Shown piece after piece: positions 17,378-28,350 of a stretch of DNA of 64,000 nt (positions within the stretch are counted from its first letter, which is position 1; every line of letters begins with the position of its first letter). Made by a program: the position numbers and the translations under genes. The notes under the pieces are model-generated. The model was not told the DNA's origin. It did not search any database and saw only the letters and a program-made list of their open reading frames with translations. Origin of the DNA: Alphaproteobacteria bacterium (lineage in GTDB: Bacteria; Pseudomonadota; Alphaproteobacteria; Rhizobiales; Rhizobiaceae); the NCBI GenBank assembly GCA_024742485.1, contig JANSYK010000003.1:868001-932000 (forward strand). The letters run 5' to 3'.

Positions 17378-19246
17378 ATGAGAGCATCGATGAAACGTCT
17401 GCTGTTGCCGGTTATCATTGCTGTTCTCCTGTCTGGATTTTGGGCTAGCCCCGAGTTTCAGGAGATCGCCGCGGGTGTGGCGATTTTTCTGTTTGGCATG
17501 CTGATGCTCGAGGACGGGTTCCGGCTGTTCAGCGGCGGTTTCCTTGAGCGGGTTCTGGAGCGCACCACCGGGTCGGTACCGCGGTCACTGCTGTTCGGGA
17601 TCGTGACCACCACCATCATGCAGTCGAGCTCTTTGGTCTCGGTAATCACAATCTCCTTTCTGAGTGCCGGTCTGATCACGCTCCTGGCTGGCGTTGGTAT
17701 TGTCTTCGGCGCCAATATCGGAACGACAACAGGTGCCTGGCTCGTCGCGGGTCTGGGCTTGAAGGTGAACATCTCGGCCTATGCGATGCCGCTTCTGGTG
17801 ATCGGCATCGTGTTGGTGTTCCAGAAATCGAAATATCTGCGCGGCTCGGGTTATGTCCTGGCGGGGCTGGGCTTCCTGTTTCTCGGCATTCACCACATGA
17901 AGGTTGGTTTCGAAACATTCAAGGACGCGTTTGATCTGAGCCGCTATGCCATGACGGGCATTGCTGGTCTGCTGGTCTATACCCTTCTCGGCGCACTGGC
18001 GACGGTCGTCATGCAGTCGAGCCATGCAACGATGGTGCTGGTGATCACGGCCCTGGCTTCTGGCCAGGTGTCCTATGAGAACGCACTGGCCATTGCGATC
18101 GGCGCGAATATCGGAACGACGATCACGGCCATTATCGGATCTCTGACGGCAAATTATCAAGGCAAACGGTTGGCGATGGCCCATCTGGCCTTCAACACGG
18201 CCACGGCCGCCATTGCACTCATTTTCATCAATCAGATGCGCGATGCGGTGGATATAGTCAGCCGGGTCGTTGGTATCGGCAATATGGATTATGCGTTGAA
18301 GCTGGCCGTGTTTCACACGATCTTCAATGTGCTCGGCGTATTGATCATGTTGCCGCTGATGAAGCGTCTGATTGCTCTCATTGAACGTCTCGTCAGCGAG
18401 CCGGAAATTGACCTCAGCCAACCGAAATATCTGTCACAGGCCGTTGAAGAGTTTCCGAACACGATTGAGGTTGCGCTGCAAAAGGAGGTGAAACATCTCT
18501 ACGACAACGCCGTTGAACTGATCACGCATGGGTTGAACATCCATCGAGAGGAATTGTTCAAGGTCAAGGACATAGCCGCCCTGGTGGCAGTGAGCCGCAG
18601 GCCGATCGAATTCGACTTTGACGAACGCTATGAACAGAGAATCAAAATCCTCTATTCGGCGATCGTGGAGTTCACCACACGCGTCGCAAGCCGTCCGCAG
18701 CCGCCCGACGTCATCGCAAGGGTCAATCAATTGCGAGAGGTCTCGGATCGGATCGTGCGCGCGGTCAAGGATATCAAGCACATGCGGCGCAACACGAACC
18801 GGTACACGACGCAGCCCAAGGGCGCCATGTCTGAACTATATGATGGATTGCGCACCGAAATCGCACGGATCCTGGTTGAAGTGAACCGGTTGGACAACGC
18901 CGATCCGGACGAGCGCAGCCATTTGTGGCTCGATGAAGAAAGAACGAACATCGAAAAGGACCACCACAGGAACAACAAGCGGATTGAAGACCTGATTGTA
19001 GATGGCCGAATTACAGCCCAGGCCGCTACCTCATTTCTGAATGACAGCAGCTACGCCTATGACGCCATGCGGGAGTTGATCGAAGCCGCGCGTAATTTCT
19101 ATGTTGAGAAGGATACGGCGATTGCGGAAATCGAGAACATCATTGCGATGGATGAGGACGAACTCGATGGCTTGAAAGCGCATGGCGCTGCAGAGAACAA
19201 GGAAAGCGAAAGCGAAAGGGAAAAGGAACGTCCTGAACGCGTTTGA
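17378..19246 (+). CDS. Na/Pi cotransporter family protein with C-terminal PhoU-like domain
   Basis: 622 residues. Two Na/Pi-cotransporter repeats carry the QSS motifs TTTIMQSSSLVSVITISFL and TVVMQSSHATMVLVITAL, each followed by GANIGTTTGAWL or GANIGTTITAIIG. After about eight membrane helices, a long soluble helical region (about 345-600) resembles PhoU domains found in NptA/YjbB proteins. YjbB-like members export phosphate. Together with PiT this could balance influx and efflux. The start at 17378 avoids a long overlap with PiT. Followed 27 bases later by a small gene. Confidence 0.9.
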   Translation: MRASMKRLLLPVIIAVLLSGFWASPEFQEIAAGVAIFLFGMLMLEDGFRLFSGGFLERVLERTTGSVPRSLLFGIVTTTIMQSSSLVSVITISFLSAGLITLLAGVGIVFGANIGTTTGAWLVAGLGLKVNISAYAMPLLVIGIVLVFQKSKYLRGSGYVLAGLGFLFLGIHHMKVGFETFKDAFDLSRYAMTGIAGLLVYTLLGALATVVMQSSHATMVLVITALASGQVSYENALAIAIGANIGTTITAIIGSLTANYQGKRLAMAHLAFNTATAAIALIFINQMRDAVDIVSRVVGIGNMDYALKLAVFHTIFNVLGVLIMLPLMKRLIALIERLVSEPEIDLSQPKYLSQAVEEFPNTIEVALQKEVKHLYDNAVELITHGLNIHREELFKVKDIAALVAVSRRPIEFDFDERYEQRIKILYSAIVEFTTRVASRPQPPDVIARVNQLREVSDRIVRAVKDIKHMRRNTNRYTTQPKGAMSELYDGLRTEIARILVEVNRLDNADPDERSHLWLDEERTNIEKDHHRNNKRIEDLIVDGRITAQAATSFLNDSSYAYDAMRELIEAARNFYVEKDTAIAEIENIIAMDEDELDGLKAHGAAENKESESEREKERPERV

Positions 19247-19273
19247 GACAGATCCAGTCAGAGGATGATCGTC

Positions 19274-19522
19274 ATGGCTTTGGCCAAGAGTATGGAAAAG
19301 CTGAAAAAGTATTTCGCAAGACTTGAGGCGGGCAAGGTCAAAAAGATCAAGCCGAGTCATGTCGAAAAAGTCATCGTCAAGCTGGCGGCGAAAGAGCGCA
19401 GTCTGCTTGAAGAGATCGAGGCGGCCAGGAAACCGTCAAAGAAACAGCGCCTGCGACAAAAACTCGACACGACGCGGCAGCAAATTGACCGTGCACGCTG
19501 GCTGATGGATGAAATCAGGTAA
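19274..19522 (+). CDS. small lysine-rich helical protein, unknown function
   Basis: 82 residues, rich in Lys/Arg/Glu with heptad-like spacing (KSMEKLKKYFARLEAGKVKKIKPSHVEKVI, then AKERSLLEEIEAARKPSKKQRLRQKL), predicted almost fully helical or coiled coil. No domain recognised. Start 19274 is preferred to the ATG at 19265 because GAGGA (19261-19265) overlaps the latter but is eight bases before the former. Its position behind two phosphate carriers, on the same strand with a short gap, suggests cotranscription and perhaps an accessory role; that is inference. Confidence 0.6.
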   Translation: MALAKSMEKLKKYFARLEAGKVKKIKPSHVEKVIVKLAAKERSLLEEIEAARKPSKKQRLRQKLDTTRQQIDRARWLMDEIR

Positions 19523-19981
19523 GTTTACACTGGAGTTCAAATGATCCAGTGTGTTGTTGGACGACTGCCGAACCTGTGTGTGGGGCAGATTCATGCAGTC
19601 GCCCAAACACGATGCCAGATTATTTGCCGGGTAGGGCAAATCTATGCACCGCATCAGGCGAATCTTCTCGAGGGGGCGTTGTTGATACGAGAAGAGCCAC
19701 CTGATTTTTTCGTCGCGTACGCCAGAGAGACATCGATTCGTCGGAGTGCCGAACGTTTCCGCGACTGGCCTGGTTAACCGGATCTCCGATTCGCCAAGCT
19801 TGAGTGCACAATAGTCGAGTTGAATTCAGAGATCACCGGCACGATTATGCACGGGATTGTCCGGCCGAAGAGGCCGGGTCGCCGGTATGAAGAAGATAGC
19901 GTTGTAGCCACTGGCGCCGCTGAAGCGGCCCTAGCCCCGGCGTTATCGGTCAAATAAATGGACGGAACCTTAGGTCGGAAA
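19523..19981. other. 459-base region without a convincing gene; several hairpins
   Basis: Four strong inverted repeats are seen: ACACTGGA/TCCAGTGT (19527-19552, probably the terminator of the phosphate operon), ATTTGCC/GGCAAAT (19622-19641), TCTTCTCG/CGAGAAGA (19663-19695) and CCGGCC/GGCCGG near 19862-19878. Short frames on both strands lack ribosome sites or family-like text. It separates convergent transcription units and could hold a small RNA. Confidence 0.5.
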
Positions 19982-22135
<2,154 letters not shown>

Positions 22136-22160
22136 ACGTTGTGCTGATTGCCGCAGGTTC

Positions 22161-22703
22161 CTACCGCGAAGCGGAGGCGCTGTGCAGAGTAAGCGCGCCA
22201 ATACCGGCCGCTGCGTTCAGGCCGACACTGCCGCTGACACTGAGTGGAACCAGATTGAGATTGTTCTTCAGATTTCCAGCCAGAACATTGGCGCCGAAGC
22301 CAAGGCCCACGCCAACCGATGCGGATACGCCCACATAGGTTCCGTCAAGCCGACCGCCAGGCACTTGAAAACTCGGCGCGTAAACGGCCCACAGCAGAGT
22401 CTCGCGGGTCTTGAATCCGATATCCGGGCCGACCTTTGTGATCGAGCCATCATAGTATTCGTAGAGCTTTCCGCCGCGCGCATTTTCAAACGTGCAGCTC
22501 AAATCGGTCGAAGAGCCGATAATGTAACCAAAACCGCCCTGGCTCTTGCAGGCCAGCAGGCCGACCTTGGTGAAGTGTTTTTTGGTTGCCGGCTGAGCCG
22601 GTGCGGCATGCCGCGGCGCATCTGCCGCCTGGACAGGCAACAAGGTGGTTAGGGCTGTTGCGGCGGCAATGCCGCCAGCAATCATCAGCGATCTGATTTT
22701 CAT
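22161..22703 (-). CDS. DUF992 domain-containing secreted protein
   Basis: 180 residues with a signal peptide (KIRSLMIAGGIAAATALTTLLPVQAADA, cleavage near 28). The DUF992 body follows: VGLLACKSQGGFGYIIGSSTDLSCTFE, with two cysteines likely forming a disulfide, then the glycine-rich GRLDGTYVGVSASVGVGLGFGANVLAGN and a final ASIGAL-type strand. The family is common in Rhizobiales periplasm or outer membrane, and its function is unknown. AAGGAGAG sits eight bases before the start; the 107 extra upstream codons of the open frame are not signal-like and are rejected. Confidence 0.88.
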   Translation of the reverse strand: MKIRSLMIAGGIAAATALTTLLPVQAADAPRHAAPAQPATKKHFTKVGLLACKSQGGFGYIIGSSTDLSCTFENARGGKLYEYYDGSITKVGPDIGFKTRETLLWAVYAPSFQVPGGRLDGTYVGVSASVGVGLGFGANVLAGNLKNNLNLVPLSVSGSVGLNAAAGIGALTLHSASASR

Positions 22704-23022
22704 GGTTCTCTCCTTGAGGAATTGGGGCTCGCTTGGGAGGCCGCAGCCCGTGCAAACAATGCTCGATGTCATCGCCGCAGAAATACGCCAATATTGTGTC
22801 AGAAATTGAGGAATATCGCCGTCTGGAGAATTAGCCAGGCAATAGTGCAAACTGGTAACGGCCAGGCGCTTCAACGCCGTGTCCCGGACCCATCCTGTGA
22901 CGGATAGCGTGCACGGCTTTGAAAATCGCCTTGATCGTCCATCTGCGCGGCGGATAAGGTTGTCCCTCCTGACACGAAGCGGATGTGATGCCGCTGTCCT
23001 CAGCCAACAAGGAAATCTATCC
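22704..23022. other. 319-base divergent intergenic region
   Basis: Holds the promoters for the leftward DUF992 gene and the rightward glutamate-synthase-like gene. Visible details are a seven-base direct repeat GCCAGGC (near 22833 and 22861) and the small hairpin AGCGG/CCGCT near 22977-22995, which precedes the AAGGAAA ribosome site. No convincing sigma-70 pair was found. Confidence 0.4.
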
Positions 23023-24600
23023 ATGATGCGAACCGTCTTTTACGTGACCTCCGTGGTTGCCTTCCTTGCGGTTGTGCTTCTGGCATCGACCTGGCCCGTA
23101 TTGTGGTGGCTCATGGTGTTGGTGGTTCTCTACGCTCTGGTCGGGATCTACGACATTCACTGGGCTGCACATAATGTTCTCAGAAACTATCCGGTCATCG
23201 GTCATCTTCGCTACGCGATGGAGTTCATCAGTCCGGAAATTCGCCAGTATTTCATCGAGACGAATGAAAGCGGAAAGCCCTATAATCGGTTGCAAAGGGC
23301 TCTTGTTCAGGCCCGTTCCTGGGGCACTGTGGACACGCAACCTTTCGGCACCCAGTTCGATTTGCTGGAAACCGGCTTTACCCGGGGAAGCCATTCGCTG
23401 GCTCCCAAGAAAGTGGACCGGAAGGAGGCGCGGCTGACGGTTGGTGGTCCCGATTGCAAGAAGCCCTATCTTGCTTCGCGGCTGAACATATCCGCCATGA
23501 GTTTCGGCGCCCTCAGTCCAAACGCCATTCATGCATTGAATGCCGGTGCACGGCGTGGCGACTTTGCCCACAACACAGGAGAGGGCGGGTTGAGCCCCTA
23601 CCACCTTGCCGGTGGCGGAGACATCATTTTCCAGATCGGGACCGGATATTTTGGCTGCCGCACACCCGATGGCGGTTTCGATGAGGAAAAATTCGTCAAG
23701 ATCGCCGAGCGTGATGTCGTCAAGATGATTGAAATCAAACTGTCTCAGGGCGCGAAACCGGCCCATGGCGGCGTGCTTCCGGCGGCCAAGGTGGATGAAG
23801 AGATTGCCAGAATACGCGGCGTGCCAAAAAACCGGGACGTCATCTCTCCACCCGCTCACAAAACCTTCGAGACCCCCGAAGGGCTGATCAAGTGGGTGGC
23901 GCGGCTTCGAGAGTTGAGCGATGGAAAACCGATCGGTTTCAAGCTGTGTATAGGCAGTCGTCACGAATTCATGGGCATCGTCAAGGCCATGCTCAAAACC
24001 GGAATAACACCTGACTTCGTGACGGTCGATGGCGCGGAAGGCGGTACGGGAGCAGCACCACCGGAATTCACCAACAAGCTGGGTGTTCCGCTCAATGAAG
24101 GGCTGGCCTTCGTACATTCAAGCCTAATCGGTGCCGGTCTGCGGGACCGGATCCGTGTCATTTCCAGTGCCAAAATCGTGACTGGATTCGATATGGTCGA
24201 AAAAGTCGCTCTGGGAGCCGACATGTGCAACATGGCCCGGCCCATGCTGTTTGCCCTGGGTTGCATTCAGGCCGTGCGCTGTAACACAAACACCTGTCCG
24301 ACCGGCATAGCAACCCAGGACCGACGGCGTGCGCAGGCTGTCGATGTCGAACTGCGCCAGAAGCGCGTGGAACAGTTCCACGAGGCGACAGTTGAGAGCT
24401 TTCTCGACCTAGTCGGCGCGATGGGACTGGACTCTCCGGATAAACTGACGCCGGCACATATTCATCAGCGTGTCGCGGACGAGACAGAACGATCATTTAG
24501 CGCCATAGAAGAATATCTGGAGCCGGGCGAATTACTGTCGGATGATATACGCCCATCCTACCGAAATCACTGGGAGAAGGCCTCGGCAGAGGCTTTTTGA
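23023..24600 (+). CDS. membrane-anchored FMN-binding glutamate synthase family protein
   Basis: 525 residues. Two N-terminal hydrophobic segments (VFYVTSVVAFLAVVLLAS and WWLMVLVVLYALVGIYDI) precede a glutamate-synthase-like FMN barrel: ISAMSFGALSPNAIHALNAGA, NTGEGGLSPYH, FKLCIGSRHEF, DGAEGGTGAAPPEF, and the GltB-type cysteine cluster GCIQAVRCNTNTCPTGIATQ. It lacks the glutaminase and the central domains of GltB, so it cannot be a normal GOGAT. Relatives (YerD-like) have no fixed reaction. AAGGAAA precedes tandem ATGs at 23023 and 23026. Confidence 0.85.
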   Translation: MMRTVFYVTSVVAFLAVVLLASTWPVLWWLMVLVVLYALVGIYDIHWAAHNVLRNYPVIGHLRYAMEFISPEIRQYFIETNESGKPYNRLQRALVQARSWGTVDTQPFGTQFDLLETGFTRGSHSLAPKKVDRKEARLTVGGPDCKKPYLASRLNISAMSFGALSPNAIHALNAGARRGDFAHNTGEGGLSPYHLAGGGDIIFQIGTGYFGCRTPDGGFDEEKFVKIAERDVVKMIEIKLSQGAKPAHGGVLPAAKVDEEIARIRGVPKNRDVISPPAHKTFETPEGLIKWVARLRELSDGKPIGFKLCIGSRHEFMGIVKAMLKTGITPDFVTVDGAEGGTGAAPPEFTNKLGVPLNEGLAFVHSSLIGAGLRDRIRVISSAKIVTGFDMVEKVALGADMCNMARPMLFALGCIQAVRCNTNTCPTGIATQDRRRAQAVDVELRQKRVEQFHEATVESFLDLVGAMGLDSPDKLTPAHIHQRVADETERSFSAIEEYLEPGELLSDDIRPSYRNHWEKASAEAF

Positions 24601-24632
24601 TCTCCCAGGCTCCGTGGAATCGCAGGGAGGCG

Positions 24633-24672
24633 ATGCATTGCCGGATTCGATTATGTTTCAATGCATTGCCGG
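24633..24672. repeat. 12-base direct repeat between convergent genes
   Basis: ATGCATTGCCGG occurs at 24633-24644 and again at 24661-24672, 28 bases apart, in the 131-base gap after the glutamate-synthase-like gene. Purpose unknown; possibly a remnant of a duplication. Confidence 0.5.
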
Positions 24673-24731
24673 CATTGCTTGAATCAAATATTTACTCATA
24701 TTCCGGCCAGGTGACGCGTATATTCGTGCGA

Positions 24732-26021
24732 TCAGGCGTTGCCCGATGTTTCCGACAGGGCTGAAACACGAAACGCCAGGATGGCAGCAGCGGCGTTGAT
24801 CAGCGCAATAATGAGAATTGCCCAGGCCACATGCTGCAAATGTGCGACCGTGGCCAATATCATCGACAGGCCCACACCCAGAATACGCACGATAACCTTG
24901 GATGCTCCGAGGCTAATGACACGATACTGCTTTGGCGCGACATCCATGAAATAGAGAGACCTTGCCGTAGTCACGCCCCTGACGGCAACCGACACGACAA
25001 AGAGGGCCACGGCATGAATATAGGGTGCGCTGACGATCTCCAGAAAATGGTTGGCAAACAAAATGAGACCTGCAGCGGCTGCCATCATTGCGCCGGCTAT
25101 CATCACGGCCCGGGTGGAAAGGTGCCCGACCGATTGCCACAGCGGGCCTGCCACGCAAAGCGCCAGCGCCGTGGAAACCACCAACGCCGTCAGTCCGCGC
25201 GGTGAGCCGTGATGCGACAGCGCGGCCAGGATGGCATAAAAGGGGATCGACATTTCGACGGTCAGGAGAGCGATCCTGACCACCAGATATTTGCGAAACC
25301 AGTGCATTTCGATCAGCAGTTTGAAATTTTCAATGACCTCGCGGATGCGGCTGCCAATTGAAAATCGCGCTGCTGGATTGGCAACGGCCGCCTTGGCTTC
25401 CGGCACGGATGCCGAGAGTTCGCGAACCAGCAGGACCATTGCGCTGGCTGAGAAAAAGAGAACGATACCGATCGACACCATTGCAGCATGCCGTGTGAAG
25501 GGCGGGGAATCGTGAAAATACTGGTGGGACAGCAGTGCAACGGCTGCTGTACCCGCACCGCCGAAGGTCATGACGCTGTAAAAGAGGCGGTCCCGCGAAT
25601 CCGATCGAAGCATGTCACCGTAAAGATCCGTGTTGACGATACTCTGATACTCGCCGGCCAGCCCAACAATCAAGATGGCACCGATAAACGCCAATGTGAC
25701 CATAAGCGATGTTCCAAAGGCCGCGGAGGCAAGGGCAACAAAGAAACACAACGCAACGATGACATCGGTAGCGGCAAGATCCACTTTCTTGCGCAGCCGG
25801 CGTGCGGCAATTGGCGTACCAAATAGAGCTGTCGTCAAACAGGCTGCTTGCCTCAACGTGACCAGCAAACCGGCCAGAATGACAGGCAAGTCAAGTGAAA
25901 TCGCCAGGTAGGAAATGACAACCGATGGGTTGGCCAATGTCCACGCCATGGTGTTGAGGGTGCCCTGTCCCCGCAAGATGGACAGATTACGTTTTTCTTC
26001 ATTTGAACTGTCGTCGTTCAT
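24732..26021 (-). CDS. MFS-type transporter
   Basis: About 429 residues with twelve hydrophobic segments separated by a central charged loop (about 195-225, KAAVANPAARFSIGSRIREVIENF). Features such as LAISLDLPVILAGLLVTLRQAACLTTALFG and IAARRLRKK fit the major facilitator fold. No substrate motif is recognised. The start is uncertain: the hydrophilic MNDDSSNEEKRN at 26021 is used, while ATG 26057 or TTG 26075 in frame are possible. Convergent with the glutamate-synthase-like gene. Confidence 0.75.
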   Translation of the reverse strand: MNDDSSNEEKRNLSILRGQGTLNTMAWTLANPSVVISYLAISLDLPVILAGLLVTLRQAACLTTALFGTPIAARRLRKKVDLAATDVIVALCFFVALASAAFGTSLMVTLAFIGAILIVGLAGEYQSIVNTDLYGDMLRSDSRDRLFYSVMTFGGAGTAAVALLSHQYFHDSPPFTRHAAMVSIGIVLFFSASAMVLLVRELSASVPEAKAAVANPAARFSIGSRIREVIENFKLLIEMHWFRKYLVVRIALLTVEMSIPFYAILAALSHHGSPRGLTALVVSTALALCVAGPLWQSVGHLSTRAVMIAGAMMAAAAGLILFANHFLEIVSAPYIHAVALFVVSVAVRGVTTARSLYFMDVAPKQYRVISLGASKVIVRILGVGLSMILATVAHLQHVAWAILIIALINAAAAILAFRVSALSETSGNA

Positions 26022-26151
26022 CCTCAGGCCACCACACGGAATTGGGGATTCAAACATTGGAATCAAGTCTGCCAAGCAATCTTGATGAACCCGTTAATTT
26101 TGTGGCGATATTTCCATTACCCCTCGACTATGTGGCGATGGGATACGGGAG

Positions 26152-27114
26152 TTAATCCCTTGGCCACGGCGTTTCGGCAACGGGTGTCAGGGGGGATCCG
26201 TTCTGGAACCAGCTGGACAGATTGTCGATTTGCAGTTGTCCCATTGCGTTGCGCGTGTGAACGGACGCCGATCCGAGATGTGGCAACAGCACGACATGCT
26301 CCATCGCAATCAGTTCCTCGGGAACATGCGGTTCATGTTCAAACACGTCCAAGCCGGCAGACAAGATCACCCTGTCTTGAAGAGCTGCGATCAAAGCCGC
26401 TTCGTCGACCACGGAGCCCCTTCCGATATTGATCAGTATCCCATCGCTGCCGAGTGCACTCAAGATCTCAGCATTCACAACGTGCCGGGTGGCAGCGCCA
26501 CCTGGCGCAACGCAAAGCAGGATATCGCTCCACTGAGCCAGCGCCAGCAATGTTGAGTGGTAGGCGTAAGATACGTCCGCCTGCTGAGACCGGTTGTGAT
26601 AGGCAATCTTGAGACCCATTGCCTCGGCGCGCCGGCCGATGGCCTTTCCGATCCGGCCAAGACCGAAGATACCAAGCTTCCGGTTTCGCAATGTACCCGC
26701 CGATAGGGGATATCCCGTTTTCCAGTTTCTGGCCCGAAGCCAGCGTTCGGCTGCTGAAAGTTCGCGTGCCGTCATGATCATCAGACCGATCGCGGTGTCG
26801 GCAACTTCCTCGGTCAGCACATCGGGGGTGTTCGTTACCACGACATGTTGCCTGGCTGCCTCGTTTGCATCGATGCTGTCATAGCCCACGCCGAAATTGG
26901 CAATGATCTCGAGATTGGGAAAACGCCGAATGAAGGAAGCATCGATGGGCGAATGCCCGCCACAGACCAGTCCGCGAATGGATGGCGCGTTCTCACCGAG
27001 CCAGGTGTCCTTGTCCTCGATTTGCCACATGCGGTGTAGCCGGTAGGTTTTGGAAACCGCCGATTGCACGAGAGGGGGCAGAGGATCGGTCATAAGCAAT
27101 TGGATTTCGGACAT
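26152..27114 (-). CDS. D-isomer-specific 2-hydroxyacid dehydrogenase (hydroxypyruvate/glyoxylate reductase-like)
   Basis: 320-residue NAD(P)H oxidoreductase. NAD-binding LGIFGLGRIGKAIGRRAEAMG, the family signatures INIGRGSVVDEAALIAALQDR and LDVFEHEPHVPEEL, and the catalytic LPHLGSASVHTRNAM histidine are all present; the active-site Arg lies in CVAPGGAATRHVVN. The start MSEIQLLMTD at 27114 has AAAGAGCT upstream. Related enzymes interconvert hydroxypyruvate or glyoxylate and the 2-hydroxyacid. It runs on the same strand as the GlxA-type regulator 116 bases upstream. Confidence 0.9.
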   Translation of the reverse strand: MSEIQLLMTDPLPPLVQSAVSKTYRLHRMWQIEDKDTWLGENAPSIRGLVCGGHSPIDASFIRRFPNLEIIANFGVGYDSIDANEAARQHVVVTNTPDVLTEEVADTAIGLMIMTARELSAAERWLRARNWKTGYPLSAGTLRNRKLGIFGLGRIGKAIGRRAEAMGLKIAYHNRSQQADVSYAYHSTLLALAQWSDILLCVAPGGAATRHVVNAEILSALGSDGILINIGRGSVVDEAALIAALQDRVILSAGLDVFEHEPHVPEELIAMEHVVLLPHLGSASVHTRNAMGQLQIDNLSSWFQNGSPLTPVAETPWPRD

Positions 27115-27230
27115 GGGGAGCTCTTTGGAATGGCGGTCAACGCTTTGGGGTGCACACAGAACAGCCCATGGCACAGGAAATCAGGATGCGCAATATCAAG
27201 GAGGCGTTGCGAGCCGGATCACTTTTCGGG

Positions 27231-28196
27231 TTAGTTGCTCCAGCCGATCTGCTGCTGGATACCCTCCGAATTCGGTGAATGTCCAAAATACTCCCGATAG
27301 CTTTTCGAGAAGTTCGAGGTCGAGCCAAACCCGCACGCAACAGAAACCTCGGTGACCGACATGTCCGTCTGCAAAAGCAGATTGCGCGCCTTGTCGAGGC
27401 GGATTTCGGAATAGACCCTGGCAGGCGATTTTCCGACAAAACGGTTGAAGAGGCGCTGGAGCTGTCGCACGGTGATCCCAAGTTCACTCGCAATCTCGGT
27501 CGTTTTCACGCGATCCTCCACATGGCTTTCCATGATGCGGAATGCTCGGACAATCTTGTGGTTGCGCATGCCAAATCGCGCGCTGAATGACAGCCGCTGT
27601 TCCGATACGCCTGAGCGAACCGCGTTATACACCATCTGATCGGCGATCTGACTCGCCAGGTCATGCCCGTGCGCTTCCGAAATCATGTGCAGCATGAGGT
27701 CGGCTGCCGCCGGGCCCCCGGACGCCGAGACGATCGGTTCATCCGATACATAGACGGATCGCCTGAGGCGGATCGCAGGAAATTCTTCCGACAGAATATC
27801 GTGATAGGCCCAGTGGATCGCACAGGATTTTCCGTCCAACAGTCCGGTCTTTGCCAGAACATAGGAAGCCGAGCACACTGCACCAAGCCGAACACCATGG
27901 CGTGACTGTCGCCGCACGTAGTCGACCAGGGCCGGTGTTGTGTGTCGCGGAACATTGGCTCCGGCAACCACAATCAGCTGATCGCCAGGCTCAAGCCGAT
28001 CAAATCCCTGATCGACAAGAATGGTTGTGCCTGTCGAACAGATTTGATCCTGTCCGTTCTCCGACATCAGTGACCACCGATACAGGTTCTGACCCGAAAG
28101 CAGGTTTGCCAATCTGAGTGGCTCAATGGCACAGGAAAATGCCAGATGGGTGTAATCCGGGACCAACAGGAAATGATAGTGTTCCGGCTCGGGCAA
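27231..28196 (-). CDS. GlxA-family transcriptional regulator (DJ-1/PfpI plus AraC HTH)
   Basis: 321 residues. The DJ-1/PfpI-like N-terminal domain (1-185) includes LVPDYTHLAFSCAIEPLRLAN and LGAVCSASYVLAKTGLLDG, the nucleophile-elbow position. The C-terminal AraC-type domain is ITVRQLQRLFNRFVGKSPARVYSEIRLDKA plus VTEVSVACGFGSTSNFSKSYREYFG. Members control catabolism of amines, arginine, betaine or choline derivatives (ArgR, GbdR, CdhR types). Divergent from the GntR/DapA/ALDH operon, so it could regulate that operon as well as the adjacent dehydrogenase. Confidence 0.9.
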   Translation of the reverse strand: MPEPEHYHFLLVPDYTHLAFSCAIEPLRLANLLSGQNLYRWSLMSENGQDQICSTGTTILVDQGFDRLEPGDQLIVVAGANVPRHTTPALVDYVRRQSRHGVRLGAVCSASYVLAKTGLLDGKSCAIHWAYHDILSEEFPAIRLRRSVYVSDEPIVSASGGPAAADLMLHMISEAHGHDLASQIADQMVYNAVRSGVSEQRLSFSARFGMRNHKIVRAFRIMESHVEDRVKTTEIASELGITVRQLQRLFNRFVGKSPARVYSEIRLDKARNLLLQTDMSVTEVSVACGFGSTSNFSKSYREYFGHSPNSEGIQQQIGWSN

Positions 28197-28295
28197 GTCA
28201 GCTCCCCACAGACTGTCGGTGCGGCTTAGTTTCGCTCTCTTCGGTCGCTTGCGTCAAGCATCGTCCGGTATTTTCAAATTCATCATAAAAACAAT

Positions 28296-28305
28296 TTGTA
28301 TTCAA
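28296..28305. promoter_or_regulatory. candidate GntR/FCD operator upstream of the GntR gene
   Basis: TTGTATTCAA matches its own reverse complement at eight of ten positions and resembles the TTGTATACAA core seen at 63073 upstream of another FCD regulator. It sits in an AT-rich stretch 46 bases before the start at 28351. Autoregulation is inferred. Confidence 0.35.
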
Positions 28306-28350
28306 TTATTTTTTTTGCCACAACATATTTTCGAAGCGGCAGGAGAATTC

